A DNA stretch of 64,000 nucleotides, taken from contig NZ_LMAU01000006.1 of NCBI RefSeq assembly GCF_001441535.1, positions 101,574 to 165,573 of the forward strand. Reading direction: 5' to 3'. The notes below the pieces were generated by a model. It was not told where the DNA came from. It made no database searches and worked only from the letters and a program-made list of their open reading frames with translations. Below, one piece after another: positions 24,649-34,160 of the stretch (the first letter of the stretch is position 1; each line of letters opens with the position of its first letter). Source of the stretch: Tsuneonella troitsensis (lineage in GTDB: Bacteria > Pseudomonadota > Alphaproteobacteria > Sphingomonadales > Sphingomonadaceae). The position numbers and the translations under genes are program-made.

Positions 24649-26190
24649 GTGTCCCAGATCCGCCACGCCCTTTCGGTCAAGCGCGCCGACGACTTCGCGC
24701 AGTGGTACCAGGAGGTGGTGTCCGCTGCCGACATGGCCGAAGAATCGGGCGTGCGCGGCTGCATGGTCATCAAGCCGTGGGGCTATGGCATCTGGGAGCG
24801 TATCCAGCGCCTGCTCGACGACCGGATAAAGGCGACCGGTCACGACAACGCCTATTTCCCGCTGCTGATTCCGCTCAAGAACTTCGAGCGCGAGGCCCAG
24901 CACGTCGAAGGCTTCGCCAAGGAAATGGCGGTCGTCACGCACCACCGCCTGATCGCGGACGGCAAGGGCGGCCTCATGCCCGATCCCGAGGCGAAGCTGG
25001 AAGAGCCTCTCGTCATCCGCCCCACGTCTGAAACGATCATCGGCGATGCAATGGCGCGCTGGGTGCAATCCTGGCGCGACCTGCCGCTCAAGCTCAACCA
25101 GTGGGCCAACGTGATGCGCTGGGAAATGCGTACGCGCATGTTCCTGCGGACGAGCGAATTCCTCTGGCAGGAAGGCCATACGGCGCACGAAACCGCCGCC
25201 GAGGCGAAGGAGCACACGCTCCGTATGCTCGAGGTCTATCGGGCCTGCGCCGAAGAAGACCTCGCGTTGCCCGTGATCGCGGGCGAAAAGCCCGAGAACG
25301 AGCGCTTCCCCGGAGCGGTCGAAACCTGGTCCATCGAGGCGATGATGCAGGACGGCAAGGCGTTGCAAGCCGGCACAAGCCATTACCTCGGCACCAATTT
25401 CGCCCAGGCATCCGGCATCCGCTTCCAGGATCGGGAAGGCGGCCAGCAATTGGCACATACGACCAGCTGGGGCGTGTCCACCCGCATGATCGGCGGGGTC
25501 ATCATGGTCCACGGCGACGACGACGGACTGAAGGTCCCGCCGCGGATCGCGCCGTGGCAGGTCGTCATCGTTCCCATGCTGCGCGAGGATGACGGCGACG
25601 CTGCCCTGATCGAGTACTGCGAGAGCCTGCGTGCCAAGCTCGCCGACGCGAATGCGCTGGGAGAACGATTGCGCGTGCTTCTCGATGCCAAGCCGGGCAA
25701 GGCTGCCGCCAAGCGCTGGGACTGGGTCCGCAAGGGCGCCCCGATCATCGTCGAGGTCGGCGGACGCGACATGGCCGAGGGCAAGGTCAGTCTGCTGCGT
25801 CGCGATGCGTTGTGGGCGAACAACGGCAAGCCTGCGTTCGCCACTCCGACGCTCGACGAGGCAGCGACTGGCATCCCCGCCATGCTCGAAGCGATGCAGG
25901 CGAGCTTGCTGGCGGACGCTGCCAAGGTGCGCGACGGGCGCATTTTGCGCGGGATCACCGATTTTGCGGGCATCGAGAGCCATTTCGGCGAAGGCGTGAA
26001 GAACCCCGGATGGTTGGAAGTCCAGTGGTCGAAGCCTACCGGCACGGCGCTGGATGCGGTGACCGAAAAGCTCAAGGCACTGAAGCTGACGCTCCGCAAC
26101 GTCCCCATTGGCGCAGCTCCAGTCGATGGAAGCTGCGTCTTCACCGGCGAGCCGGCCGTCGAGCGCGTGCTGGTGGCCAAGGCATACTAA
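24649..26190 (+). CDS. proS: Prolyl-tRNA synthetase, archaeal/eukaryotic-type
   Basis: Charges tRNA-Pro. About 513 residues from GTG at 24649 (purine-rich GCAGAGAG before it), starting SQIRHALSVKRADDF. The class II core shows motif 2 (RWEMRTRMFLRTSEFLWQEGHTA), RPTSETIIG, and GTSHYLGTNFAQASG; the last two and the absence of the inserted editing domain indicate the archaeal/eukaryotic ProRS type rather than the E. coli type. A C-terminal anticodon-binding domain (PPRIAPWQVVIVPML) and a family-specific extension follow. The frame is open upstream to 24448 inside phaR, but translation there does not fit the family. Confidence 0.93.
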   Translation: MSQIRHALSVKRADDFAQWYQEVVSAADMAEESGVRGCMVIKPWGYGIWERIQRLLDDRIKATGHDNAYFPLLIPLKNFEREAQHVEGFAKEMAVVTHHRLIADGKGGLMPDPEAKLEEPLVIRPTSETIIGDAMARWVQSWRDLPLKLNQWANVMRWEMRTRMFLRTSEFLWQEGHTAHETAAEAKEHTLRMLEVYRACAEEDLALPVIAGEKPENERFPGAVETWSIEAMMQDGKALQAGTSHYLGTNFAQASGIRFQDREGGQQLAHTTSWGVSTRMIGGVIMVHGDDDGLKVPPRIAPWQVVIVPMLREDDGDAALIEYCESLRAKLADANALGERLRVLLDAKPGKAAAKRWDWVRKGAPIIVEVGGRDMAEGKVSLLRRDALWANNGKPAFATPTLDEAATGIPAMLEAMQASLLADAAKVRDGRILRGITDFAGIESHFGEGVKNPGWLEVQWSKPTGTALDAVTEKLKALKLTLRNVPIGAAPVDGSCVFTGEPAVERVLVAKAY

Positions 26191-26247
26191 TCGGGTCAGG
26201 CACGCCAAGCATCTTGCCAAGCCTGTGGGGCTGTTGGACAAGACCCT

Positions 26248-27636
26248 ATGCGCTCACGTTTTCTTGCCCTCGCGGGCCTGCTCGCCGCCGCTCCCCTCGT
26301 GGCCGCCGACGATCCGTCGGGCGGTGTTTCGGAGGCGCGGCTGAAGGCGGACGTGGAGCGGTTGGTCGCCTTTGGCACACGCCACACGCTATCGGAGCAG
26401 GACAATCCCACACGCGGAATCGGCGCGGCGGTCGACTGGGGCGCGGCTACCTTCCGCGCGATCTCGGCCGATTGCGGTAACTGCCTCGAGGTCGTGCTGC
26501 CCGAGCGCATGATCGAGGGCAATCGCATCCCGGCGCCGGTTCGCCTGCGCAATGCGGTCGCGATCCAGCGCGGCACGGAACGGCCGAACGAAGTCGTCAT
26601 CATCCAGGGCCATATCGACAGCCGCGTCAGCGACGTGATGGATTTCACGAGCGACGCGCCCGGCGCGAACGACGATGCATCTGGTGCCGCGCTCGCGATC
26701 GAGGCGGCGCGCGTGTTGTCGAAGCAGAAGTTCCCTACTACGATCGTCTATGCGCTGCTCTCGGGCGAGGAGCAGGGGCTCTACGGCGGACGCCTGATGG
26801 CGGATTATGCGGCCGAACAGGGTTGGACCGTCAAGGCCGTGCTCAACAACGATATCGTCGGCAATTCTTGCGGGTCTGACGGATATTGCGACCCCGATCA
26901 TGTGCGCGTTTTCTCCGAAGGGCCGCGCGCCGACCTCAGCGATGCCGTGCGCGCCGCCCAGCGCCGCGACGGGGGAGAGAATGACAGTCCTGGCCGCAAC
27001 CTGTCGCGCTTCGTCGCCGATCTTGCTGGCAAGCGCGAAGGCGGGCTGGCAGTGCGCCAGATATGGCGGACCGACCGGATGGGGCGTGGCGGGGACCAGA
27101 TCCCCTTCCTCGAGAAAGGCTATCCGGCGATCCGTTTCTCGGTCGCGGTGGAGGACTACGACCACCAGCACCAGGATCTGCGAACCGAAGGCGGCAAGGT
27201 CTTTGGCGATACCGTGGACGAGATGGATTTCGCCTACCTCGCCCGCGTGACGCAGCTCAACGTGGCGACCGCCGGGTCCCTGGCGCGCGCGCCTATGTCG
27301 CCTGCTCCCAAAGCAGAGGCTGCCGTGCGCAACGACACCCTTATCCGATGGAACGGCGTTCAGGGCGCTCGAACGTATTCGATAGTGGGCCGTCGGACGG
27401 ACGAACCGTATTGGTCGCGCGATGTGGGTATCGTGAGCTACGAAACGCCATCGCCAGCATTGCCGCAGACGCCGATCGAGCAGCGCGTCCACGAATTCGT
27501 CGTGCCTCTACGCGGCGACGACTGGATTTTCGGCGTGCAGGCGTGCGCCGCCGGCGGCGTCTGCAGCCCGGTGGCGAGCGCGGTGCCGGGCGGGGCCTTC
27601 GTGCCCCTTCCCAAGCCGGAAGGTGACAAGCCCTAG
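26248..27636 (+). CDS. Exported M28 family aminopeptidase
   Basis: Di-zinc metallopeptidase of family M28, 462 residues with a signal peptide (MRSRFLALAGLLAAAPLVAA). Metal ligands are recognisable: His122 (QGHIDSR), bridging Asp142 (ANDDASG), the catalytic SGEEQG (172-177), Asp202 (LNNDIVG) and a His in DYDHQHQ. After the peptidase domain, residues from about 360 on form an Fn3-like beta module (TLIRWNGVQGARTYSI ... DWIFGVQACAAGG). Probably periplasmic peptide degradation; specificity is not readable from the sequence. Confidence 0.92.
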   Translation: MRSRFLALAGLLAAAPLVAADDPSGGVSEARLKADVERLVAFGTRHTLSEQDNPTRGIGAAVDWGAATFRAISADCGNCLEVVLPERMIEGNRIPAPVRLRNAVAIQRGTERPNEVVIIQGHIDSRVSDVMDFTSDAPGANDDASGAALAIEAARVLSKQKFPTTIVYALLSGEEQGLYGGRLMADYAAEQGWTVKAVLNNDIVGNSCGSDGYCDPDHVRVFSEGPRADLSDAVRAAQRRDGGENDSPGRNLSRFVADLAGKREGGLAVRQIWRTDRMGRGGDQIPFLEKGYPAIRFSVAVEDYDHQHQDLRTEGGKVFGDTVDEMDFAYLARVTQLNVATAGSLARAPMSPAPKAEAAVRNDTLIRWNGVQGARTYSIVGRRTDEPYWSRDVGIVSYETPSPALPQTPIEQRVHEFVVPLRGDDWIFGVQACAAGGVCSPVASAVPGGAFVPLPKPEGDKP

Positions 27637-27658
27637 GCCCGTCCCCATATGCGGCTCC

Positions 27659-29941
27659 ATGCCGAATAGACAAAAGCCCGGAATGCCCAGCCGGGCCCAG
27701 ATCCTCGAATTCCTCCAGTCCAGCGAGACGATCGCTGGCAAGCGCGAGATCGCCAAGGCCTTCGGTCTGAAAGGGCAGGAGAAGATCGCGCTCAAGGCGC
27801 TGCTAAAGGACATGGCCGAGGAAGGCCTCATCGACGGGAAGAAGACCGCGTATCATCGGATGGGTGGCGTGCCCAAGGTCACCGTCCTGCGCATCGCCGA
27901 GATCGAGGACGGCGAACCCTACGCGATCCCCGACGCGTGGACGCCCGACGACGGCGCGCCGCCCCCGCGGCTGCGCGTGATCGAGGGCAACAAGGGGAAA
28001 GGGAACACGAAAATACCTGCGCTCAAGGTCGGCGATCGCATCCTGGCTCGGACAGAAGAAACGGGTCGCGGGTGGCGCGCACATCCGATGAAGAAGCTCC
28101 CCGCCCGCACCGACGGTCTGATGGGCGTCGTCGAACTCGACGCGTCGGGCAAGGGCTGGCTCGCGCCGGTCGACAAGCGGGTTCGCACCTCCGCCCCGAT
28201 CGCCGATCTCGGCGGCGCGGTGGAAGGCCAGCTCGTGCTGGCGGAGCCGGCGGGCAAGTCGCCGCGCTCGGGCGTCAAGGTGGTCGAGGTGATTGGCGAC
28301 CCGCTCGCGCCCAAGGCGTTCAGCCTCATCGCCATCGCCAAGCACGGCATCCCCAACGTCTTCACCGAAGAAACCATCGCCGAGGCGACCCGCGCCGCCG
28401 CCTTGCCGCTGTCGCCTGACCACCGAGAAGACCTGCGCGCGCTGCCGATCGTCGCGATTGACCCCGCCGACGCGCGCGATCACGACGATGCGATCTGGGC
28501 CGAACCCGACGGCGAGGGCGGCTTCCGTGCGCTGGTCGCGATTGCCGACGTCAGTTTCTACGTCCGTCCGGGCAGCGAACTCGACCGCGAGGCGCGCAAG
28601 CGCGGCAACTCGGTCTACTTCCCCGATCGCGTCGTGCCGATGTTGCCAGAGGTGCTGAGCGCCGACGTCTGCAGCCTCAAAGAGGGCGAGGATCGAGCCG
28701 CGATGGCGTGCCACCTGCGCATTTCCCCGGACGGCAAGGTCACCAAGTGGCGCTTTACCCGCGCGCTCGTCCGCATCGCGCACAACATCGCCTACGAGGA
28801 CGCGCAGGCCGCGATCGACGGCGGCGACGCGCCCGAACACCTGCGCCACCTGTGGGATGCGTGGAAACTGCTTGCCGCCGCGCGCGCCGAGCGGGACCCG
28901 CTCGAGCTGGAGCTGCCCGAACGGCAGGTCCGGCTCGATGACGAGGGCAAGATTTCCGAGATCCGCGTCCGCGAGCGGCTCGACGCGCATCGCGTGGTCG
29001 AGGACTTCATGATCGCGGCCAACGTCGCGGCGGCCAAGGCGCTGGAAGCCAAGACCGCCCCGGTCGTGTACCGGGTTCACGAGGCGCCGGGCCGCGAGAA
29101 GCTCGTGACCCTGCGCGACTACATGAAGACCTTCGGCCACAGCCTCGCGCTCGGCCAGGTCGTAACCCCGGGCCTGTTCAACCGGATGCTCAAGGATATC
29201 GCGGACGAAACCGAAAAGGCGCAGGTCATGGAAGCCGTGCTGCGGAGCCAGACGCAGGCTTATTACGGACCGTCGAACGCCGGGCACTTCGGGTTGGCGC
29301 TGGCGTCCTACGCGCACTTCACCTCGCCGATCCGGCGCTATGCCGACCTGCTGGTCCACCGCGCGCTCGTCGATGCCTACAAGCTGGAACAACCCGCGCC
29401 GAAGAACGGCCTGCCCGAAGCCAGCGGTCTGTCCGAGCGCGACCGAGCGGACCTGTCGAAGGTGTCCGACGCGATCAGCAAGGCCGAGCGCCGCGCGATG
29501 GAGGCCGAGCGCGAGACCATCGAGCGCTATGTCGCGGCATGGCTGTCGGGGCGGGTTGGCGAGGTGTTCCCGACCCGCATTACCGGGGTGCAGAGCTTCG
29601 GCTTCTTCGCCACGATCGTCGGACTGGGCGGCGATGGGCTGATCCCGGTTTCGACCCTGGGCCGCGAGTATTTCAAGTACGACGAAGCGGCGCAGCGACT
29701 GGTCGGCGAAAGCAGCGGCACGGTCTACGCGCCCGGCGAGAAGCTGGAATTGCGGCTGGCCGAGGCCAACCCGCTGACCGGCGCGCTCAAGTTCGAGTTG
29801 CCCGACCAGCAAGGACGCATCGAGCCGCGCGGTAACCGCCCCGCTCCCAAGGAAAAGACAAAGCCCAAACCGAGGCATCCGCAAGGCCAGCGGGGCCGGC
29901 CCGCCAATATTCGCCACCAAGGTCGCGGAAAGAGCAAATAG
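27659..29941 (+). CDS. rnr: Ribonuclease R
   Basis: Processive 3'-5' exoribonuclease able to degrade structured RNA; part of RNA turnover and ribosome quality control. 760 residues from the ATG at 27659. The layout is an N-terminal helix-turn-helix (SRAQILEFLQSSETIAGKREIAKAFGL), cold-shock domains, the RNB catalytic domain with IDPADARDHDDAIW (about 267-280) and FTSPIRRYADLLVHRAL, an S1 domain (RVGEVFPTRITGVQSFGFFA), and a basic Pro/Gly/Arg tail. An in-frame GTG at 27623 lies inside the preceding gene and is rejected. Confidence 0.97.
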   Translation: MPNRQKPGMPSRAQILEFLQSSETIAGKREIAKAFGLKGQEKIALKALLKDMAEEGLIDGKKTAYHRMGGVPKVTVLRIAEIEDGEPYAIPDAWTPDDGAPPPRLRVIEGNKGKGNTKIPALKVGDRILARTEETGRGWRAHPMKKLPARTDGLMGVVELDASGKGWLAPVDKRVRTSAPIADLGGAVEGQLVLAEPAGKSPRSGVKVVEVIGDPLAPKAFSLIAIAKHGIPNVFTEETIAEATRAAALPLSPDHREDLRALPIVAIDPADARDHDDAIWAEPDGEGGFRALVAIADVSFYVRPGSELDREARKRGNSVYFPDRVVPMLPEVLSADVCSLKEGEDRAAMACHLRISPDGKVTKWRFTRALVRIAHNIAYEDAQAAIDGGDAPEHLRHLWDAWKLLAAARAERDPLELELPERQVRLDDEGKISEIRVRERLDAHRVVEDFMIAANVAAAKALEAKTAPVVYRVHEAPGREKLVTLRDYMKTFGHSLALGQVVTPGLFNRMLKDIADETEKAQVMEAVLRSQTQAYYGPSNAGHFGLALASYAHFTSPIRRYADLLVHRALVDAYKLEQPAPKNGLPEASGLSERDRADLSKVSDAISKAERRAMEAERETIERYVAAWLSGRVGEVFPTRITGVQSFGFFATIVGLGGDGLIPVSTLGREYFKYDEAAQRLVGESSGTVYAPGEKLELRLAEANPLTGALKFELPDQQGRIEPRGNRPAPKEKTKPKPRHPQGQRGRPANIRHQGRGKSK

Positions 29942-29962
29942 CGCTTCGGAGGTAGGTCCCGA

Positions 29963-30415
29963 CTAACTGAGCCGATCGATGTCCTCGTCGGTCAGTCCGC
30001 CGGGTACGATGAACAGCGGGCACGCGAGGTGGCCCGCGTGGCTCGAGAAGTGCGTCACCAGCGGCCCGGGCCCGCCTTCGACTGCGGCGCCGAGCACCAG
30101 CGCGGCGACTTCGGGATGTTCGGCAAGATATTCCTTGATCACGCCCTGCGCATCGCCCGTGCGGACAGAGATCACCGGCATCTTGCCGCTTTCGGCGAAC
30201 AGCGAACCGGCCGCGCTGCTGGCGACCATTTCAGCGCGGTCGCGGGCTTCCTGTTCGATCGTCGCCTGGATCGCGCCAAAGGCGTTGAAGTTCTCGCGCT
30301 GGACGAGCGCCAGAATATGCACCGATCCACCGGTCTTCATCGCGCGGCGCGAGGCGAAACGCAGCGCGCGCAGGGCCTCGTCCGTCTCGTCCATGATCAC
30401 CAGATAGACACGCAT
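29963..30415 (-). CDS. Universal stress protein (UspA) family protein
   Basis: 150 residues from the ATG at 30415 (AGGGGGTGGG just upstream); a GTG three codons earlier is less likely. The fold is Usp-like: N-terminal [20 protein letters not shown], a middle [23 protein letters not shown], and the C-terminal [17 protein letters not shown] corresponding to the ATP-binding G-x2-G-x9-G region in degenerate form. Stress-adaptation role is inferred from the family. Convergent with rnr, divergent from the pyruvate dehydrogenase E2 gene. Confidence 0.85.
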   Translation of the reverse strand: MRVYLVIMDETDEALRALRFASRRAMKTGGSVHILALVQRENFNAFGAIQATIEQEARDRAEMVASSAAGSLFAESGKMPVISVRTGDAQGVIKEYLAEHPEVAALVLGAAVEGGPGPLVTHFSSHAGHLACPLFIVPGGLTDEDIDRLS

Positions 30416-30535
30416 CGATCCCACCCCCTGCGAGGCGCACGGTATCGGCGGAAAACGTATTCAGGGCAAGCCGCTTGCCCGGACGCTACGGCTTTGCCAA
30501 AGCGTCGCTTCAACTCCCCCGGACGAAGGATCGCC

Positions 30536-31852
30536 ATGCCGACCCCGATCAAGATGCCCGCTCTCTCGCCGACGATGGAGGAGGGCACGCTCGCCCGCTG
30601 GCTGGTCAAGGAAGGCGACACAGTCTCCGCCGGCGACGTGATGGCCGAGATCGAGACCGACAAGGCGACGATGGAGTTCGAGGCGGTCGACGAAGGCACC
30701 ATCGCGAAGATCGAGGTGGCCGAGGGGACCGAGGGCGTGAAGGTGGGCACCGTCATCGCGATGCTCGCGGGCGAGGGCGAGGATGCGAGCGCTGCGGCGA
30801 GCGCGCCAGCTCCGGCTCCGACTCCGACTTCGACATCGACGCCAACACCTCCGCCCGCTCAGCCTGAGCCTGTCGAAGGCCAACAGGCGACGATTGCGAA
30901 AGGTGCTTCGACAAGCTCAGCACGAGCGGACTTGGGCGGGAAGGGCGACCGCGTAATCGCCTCACCCCTCGCCAAGCGGATCGCCGAACAGAAGGGAATC
31001 GACCTTGCCGGCTTAACCGGCAGCGGGCCAAACGGCCGCATCGTCAAGGCCGACGTCGAAAACGCGCAGCCCGGCTCCGTCGCCGCCGGTACTGCGCCCT
31101 CCGAAGGACGCGCGGCACCCGCACCGACCGCGGCGACGCCCGCTGCGCTACCCGACTTCGGCATACCGCATACCGACGAGAAGCTCGGCAACGTCCGCAA
31201 GGTCATCGCGCGCCGCCTCACCGAGGCGAAACAGACGATCCCGCACATCTACCTCACCGTCGATGTCCAGCTCGACAAGCTGCTCAAGCTGCGCGGCGAA
31301 CTCAACGCCGCGCTGGAGGCGCAGGGCGTCAAGCTGTCGGTCAACGACCTATTGATCAAGGCGCTCGCCAAGGCGCTGCTGCAGGTGCCCAAGTGCAACG
31401 TCAGCTACGGCGGCGACGTGCTGCGGACATTCAGCCGCGCGGACATTTCCGTGGCGGTCGCCGCGCCCAGCGGCCTCATCACCCCGATCATCGTCGATGC
31501 CGGATCGAAGTCGGTCAGCGCGATCGCGGCCGAGATGAAGGCGCTCGCCGGCAAGGCGCGCGAGGGCAAGCTGCAGCCGCATGAATACCAGGGCGGCACT
31601 GCGTCGCTCAGCAATCTCGGCATGTACGGGATCAAGCAGTTCGACGCGGTGATCAACCCGCCGCAGGCGATGATCCTGGCGGTCGGCGCGGGCGAGAAGC
31701 GCCCCTACGTCGTCGACGACAGCCTGCAGATCGCCACCGTGATGAGCGCCACCGGCAGCTTCGACCACCGCGCCATCGACGGCGCCGACGGGGCCGAGCT
31801 GATGCAGGTGTTCAAGGCGCTGGTGGAGGCGCCGCTGGGGCTGGTGGCTTGA
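30536..31852 (+). CDS. pdhC: Pyruvate dehydrogenase complex E2, dihydrolipoyl acetyltransferase
   Basis: Core acetyltransferase of the pyruvate dehydrogenase complex, passing acetyl groups from lipoyl to CoA. 438 residues from the ATG at 30536 (AAGGA before it). Domains: one lipoyl domain (1-75, lipoylated Lys43 in ETDKATME), a Pro/Ala/Thr linker, an E1/E3-binding domain (about 140-175, [20 protein letters not shown]), another linker, and the catalytic domain with [14 protein letters not shown]. Between residues about 107 and 132 the linker is encoded by an REP-like palindrome with codon use unlike the rest. E1 genes are not adjacent; E3 lies downstream. Confidence 0.96.
   Translation: MPTPIKMPALSPTMEEGTLARWLVKEGDTVSAGDVMAEIETDKATMEFEAVDEGTIAKIEVAEGTEGVKVGTVIAMLAGEGEDASAAASAPAPAPTPTSTSTPTPPPAQPEPVEGQQATIAKGASTSSARADLGGKGDRVIASPLAKRIAEQKGIDLAGLTGSGPNGRIVKADVENAQPGSVAAGTAPSEGRAAPAPTAATPAALPDFGIPHTDEKLGNVRKVIARRLTEAKQTIPHIYLTVDVQLDKLLKLRGELNAALEAQGVKLSVNDLLIKALAKALLQVPKCNVSYGGDVLRTFSRADISVAVAAPSGLITPIIVDAGSKSVSAIAAEMKALAGKAREGKLQPHEYQGGTASLSNLGMYGIKQFDAVINPPQAMILAVGAGEKRPYVVDDSLQIATVMSATGSFDHRAIDGADGAELMQVFKALVEAPLGLVA
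30855..30929. repeat. REP-like palindromic repeat inside the E2 coding sequence
   Basis: Left arm 30855-30879 begins CCGCTCAGCCTGAGC and continues CTGTCGAAGG; the right arm 30905-30929, read on the other strand, begins CCGCTCGTGCTGAGC and continues TTGTCGAAGC. About 20 of 25 positions pair, with a 25-base spacer. The core CTGAGC-TGTCGAAG is the common intergenic REP of sphingomonads. Here it is translated in frame within the flexible linker. Confidence 0.7.
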
Positions 31853-31856
31853 GCGA

Positions 31857-32117
31857 ATGTTAGAATCTGTGGGCCTTGGCGGCGATGGCGACGAGATCGA
31901 CGCGGTAGAGAAGGCATTTGCGCGGTTCGGCATCCCGGTGCCCTACGATGACGCTCCGAACTGGGTGACCGTCGGGGATCTTTGGGCAAGCCTTCTTCGC
32001 TTGCTTCCGAGAGCTGCCGAGCAGCCGGACGCCTTTTTTCGATTTTGCCGCGACCTTTGCGATAAGCCGGGTACCGATCCGCATTTGATCGATGAAAATT
32101 CGAGATTGATACTGTGA
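31857..32117 (+). CDS. Small hypothetical protein, possibly ACP-like
   Basis: 86 residues, start four bases after the E2 stop, stop TGA overlapping the GTG start of the thioesterase (GTGA), which supports translation. The N-terminal half (DEIDAVEKAFARFGIPVPYDD ... VTVGDLWASLLRLL) vaguely recalls acyl-carrier-like helices, but there is no DSL phosphopantetheine motif. The 3' part has weaker GC bias than neighbours (AAAATTCGAGATTGATACTG). No named family recognised. Confidence 0.5.
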   Translation: MLESVGLGGDGDEIDAVEKAFARFGIPVPYDDAPNWVTVGDLWASLLRLLPRAAEQPDAFFRFCRDLCDKPGTDPHLIDENSRLIL

Positions 32118-32503
32118 GTAACGACCCCCTCATCCGCGTCACCGCGATGCCGGCGGACACCAATCCCTACGGCGGGGTGTTCGGCGGGTGGCTGATGAGC
32201 CAGATGGCGCTCGGCGCGGGGGCACTGGCGAGCCGGGTGGGGCGGGGCAGGGCGGTGGTGGTATCGGCGACCGATTTCGCCTTTCCCGGCGCAATGGCTG
32301 TGGGGGACGAGCTCAGCGTCTATTGCGAAATCGCCGCCACCGGCACCACCTCGCTCACCATTGCCGCAGAGGGTATCGCCCGCGAGCGCAACGGCGAGGC
32401 GACCACCAAGGTCTGCAGCGGTACGTTCAAGTTCGTGCTGCTCGACGACGACAACCGCCCGCGCGCGGTGAATGAGGCCGCTCTTTTGGCGAACGACGGA
32501 TGA
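32114..32503 (+). CDS. Acyl-CoA thioesterase, YciA-like hotdog fold
   Basis: 129 residues from GTG at 32114. The hotdog core is recognisable: the N-terminal DTNPYGGVFGGWLMSQMALGAG carries the family's Asn/Asp catalytic segment and central helix, followed by VVVSATDFAFPGAMAVGDELSVYCEI. Relatives (YciA and human ACOT13-type) hydrolyse acyl-CoA thioesters with broad chain-length range. It sits between the E2 and E3 genes of pyruvate dehydrogenase, suggesting use in keeping free CoA, though this is inference. Confidence 0.85.
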   Translation: MSNDPLIRVTAMPADTNPYGGVFGGWLMSQMALGAGALASRVGRGRAVVVSATDFAFPGAMAVGDELSVYCEIAATGTTSLTIAAEGIARERNGEATTKVCSGTFKFVLLDDDNRPRAVNEAALLANDG

Positions 32504-32734
32504 GCGTTTTCCTACTCCTCCCCGGTTGTGCCATGCCACTTCGTAAGTACGCCCGATCCGGACATTCCTATCCGACCGCTTGCGAACGCCTGGCCTTCCA
32601 TTCGCGCCAAGCGGAAGGTGACAATCGAGACACCCGTTCCGGGGCGTTTCACCGAGGGTGGAACTGCTTCCGGACGTTATCGAAAAACACCCCCGATCGC
32701 TGTGACGGGGGGCATATTCAGAGACAGGTTTCCC

Positions 32735-34150
32735 ATGGCTGACACCCAATACGACGTCATCGTGCTCGGAAGCGGGCCGGGCGGCTATGTCGCGGCGATC
32801 CGCTGCGCGCAGCTCGGCCTCAAGACCGCGATCGTAGAGCGCGAGCTGCTCGGCGGCATCTGCCTCAACTGGGGCTGCATCCCGACCAAGGCGCTGCTGC
32901 GCTCGGCCGAGATCAAGCACTACATGGATCACGCCAAGGACTATGGCCTGAAGGTCGCCGGAGCGATCGAGGCGGACCTCGACGCGGTGGTGAAGCGCAG
33001 CCGAGGGGTGGCCAAGCAGCTCAATCAGGGTGTCACGCACCTGATGAAGAAAAACAAGATCGCGGTGCACATGGGTGAGGGCGTGCTGACCGGCCCGACT
33101 TCGCTCACGCTGAAGGGCGAGAAGGGAGAGGAAAAGCTCTCCGCCAAGCACGTGATCGTCGCCACCGGCGCGCGGGCGCGCGAATTGCCGTTCGCGAAGG
33201 CCGACGGCAAGCGCGTGTGGACCTATCGCCACGCGATGACGCCCACGGAGATGCCGAGCAAGCTGCTGGTCATCGGCAGCGGCGCGATCGGGATCGAGTT
33301 CGCCAGCTTCTACAACGACATGGGCAGCGATGTGACCGTCGTCGAGATGCTCGATCGGATCGTCCCGGTTGAGGACGCGGACGTTTCCGCCTTTCTCGAA
33401 AAGGCGCTCACCAAGCAGGGCATGACGATCATGACCGGTGCGGGCGTCGAGGACCTGAAGGTCGGCGCGAATGGCGTAAAGGCGAAGATCAAGGCGAAGG
33501 ACGGCAAGGTCACCGAGACCGAGTTCAGCCACGTGATCGTCGCGGTCGGCATCGTGCCGAACACCGAAAACATCGGGCTCGAAAAGCTGGCTGAAATGGA
33601 TCGCGGCTTCATTCAGATCGACCCCTACGGCCGCACGAAGTCGAAGGGACTGTGGGCCATCGGCGATTGCACCCCTGGCCCATGGCTGGCGCACAAGGCG
33701 AGTCACGAGGGCGTCACCGCCGCCGAGGCGATTGCGGAGGAACTGGGCAACAAGGACGTGCATCCGCACCCCCTCGACCGCAACAACATCCCCGGCTGCA
33801 CTTATTGCCATCCGCAAATCGCTAGCGTGGGTCTGACCGAGGCGAAGGCGAAGGAAGCCGGCTTCGCGGTGAAGGCGGGGACTTTTCCCTTCATCGGCAA
33901 CGGCAAGGCCATCGCGCTGGGCGAGGCGGAAGGCTTCGTGAAGACCGTGTTCGACGCGAAGACCGGCGAACTGCTAGGCGCGCACATGATCGGCGCGGAG
34001 GTGACCGAACTGATCCAGGGTTATGTGGTCGGCAAGACGCTGGAAACGACCGAAGCCGAGCTGATGAACACGGTGTTCCCGCACCCCACGCTCAGCGAGA
34101 TGATGCACGAGAGCGTCCTCGCAGCTTACGGTCGCGCGCTGCACATTTGA
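32735..34150 (+). CDS. lpdA: Dihydrolipoyl dehydrogenase (E3)
   Basis: Flavoprotein that reoxidises dihydrolipoamide of 2-oxoacid dehydrogenases with NAD+. 471 residues from the ATG at 32735; the frame is open to 32528 but the upstream translation is not family-like. FAD-binding GSGPGGYVAAIR at the N-terminus, redox pair Cys43-Cys48 (GGICLNWGCIPTK), NAD-binding VIGSGAIGIEFASF, and the C-terminal active-site His-Glu in HPHPTLSEMMHE-type context (FPHPTLSEMMHES). A 231-base gap precedes it, with room for its own promoter. Confidence 0.96.
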   Translation: MADTQYDVIVLGSGPGGYVAAIRCAQLGLKTAIVERELLGGICLNWGCIPTKALLRSAEIKHYMDHAKDYGLKVAGAIEADLDAVVKRSRGVAKQLNQGVTHLMKKNKIAVHMGEGVLTGPTSLTLKGEKGEEKLSAKHVIVATGARARELPFAKADGKRVWTYRHAMTPTEMPSKLLVIGSGAIGIEFASFYNDMGSDVTVVEMLDRIVPVEDADVSAFLEKALTKQGMTIMTGAGVEDLKVGANGVKAKIKAKDGKVTETEFSHVIVAVGIVPNTENIGLEKLAEMDRGFIQIDPYGRTKSKGLWAIGDCTPGPWLAHKASHEGVTAAEAIAEELGNKDVHPHPLDRNNIPGCTYCHPQIASVGLTEAKAKEAGFAVKAGTFPFIGNGKAIALGEAEGFVKTVFDAKTGELLGAHMIGAEVTELIQGYVVGKTLETTEAELMNTVFPHPTLSEMMHESVLAAYGRALHI

Positions 34151-34160
34151 GGGCGGGCCG

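Noticed and set aside
27803..29920. 705-codon frame antisense to rnr
   Set aside because: Same reason; the sense frame carries all RNase R motifs.
30029..30535. N-terminal extension of pdhC back through the Usp gene
   Set aside because: Antisense to the Usp gene; the lipoyl domain begins at 30536 with a good ribosome-binding site.
32500..32742. 80-codon frame overlapping the thioesterase stop by ATGA
   Set aside because: Despite the overlap, the translation is Cys/His/Arg-rich without a plausible fold and it runs into the lpdA start; likely non-coding leader.
31943..33817. 624-codon frame antisense to the thioesterase and lpdA
   Set aside because: Spans several real genes on the other strand and has no recognisable domain.
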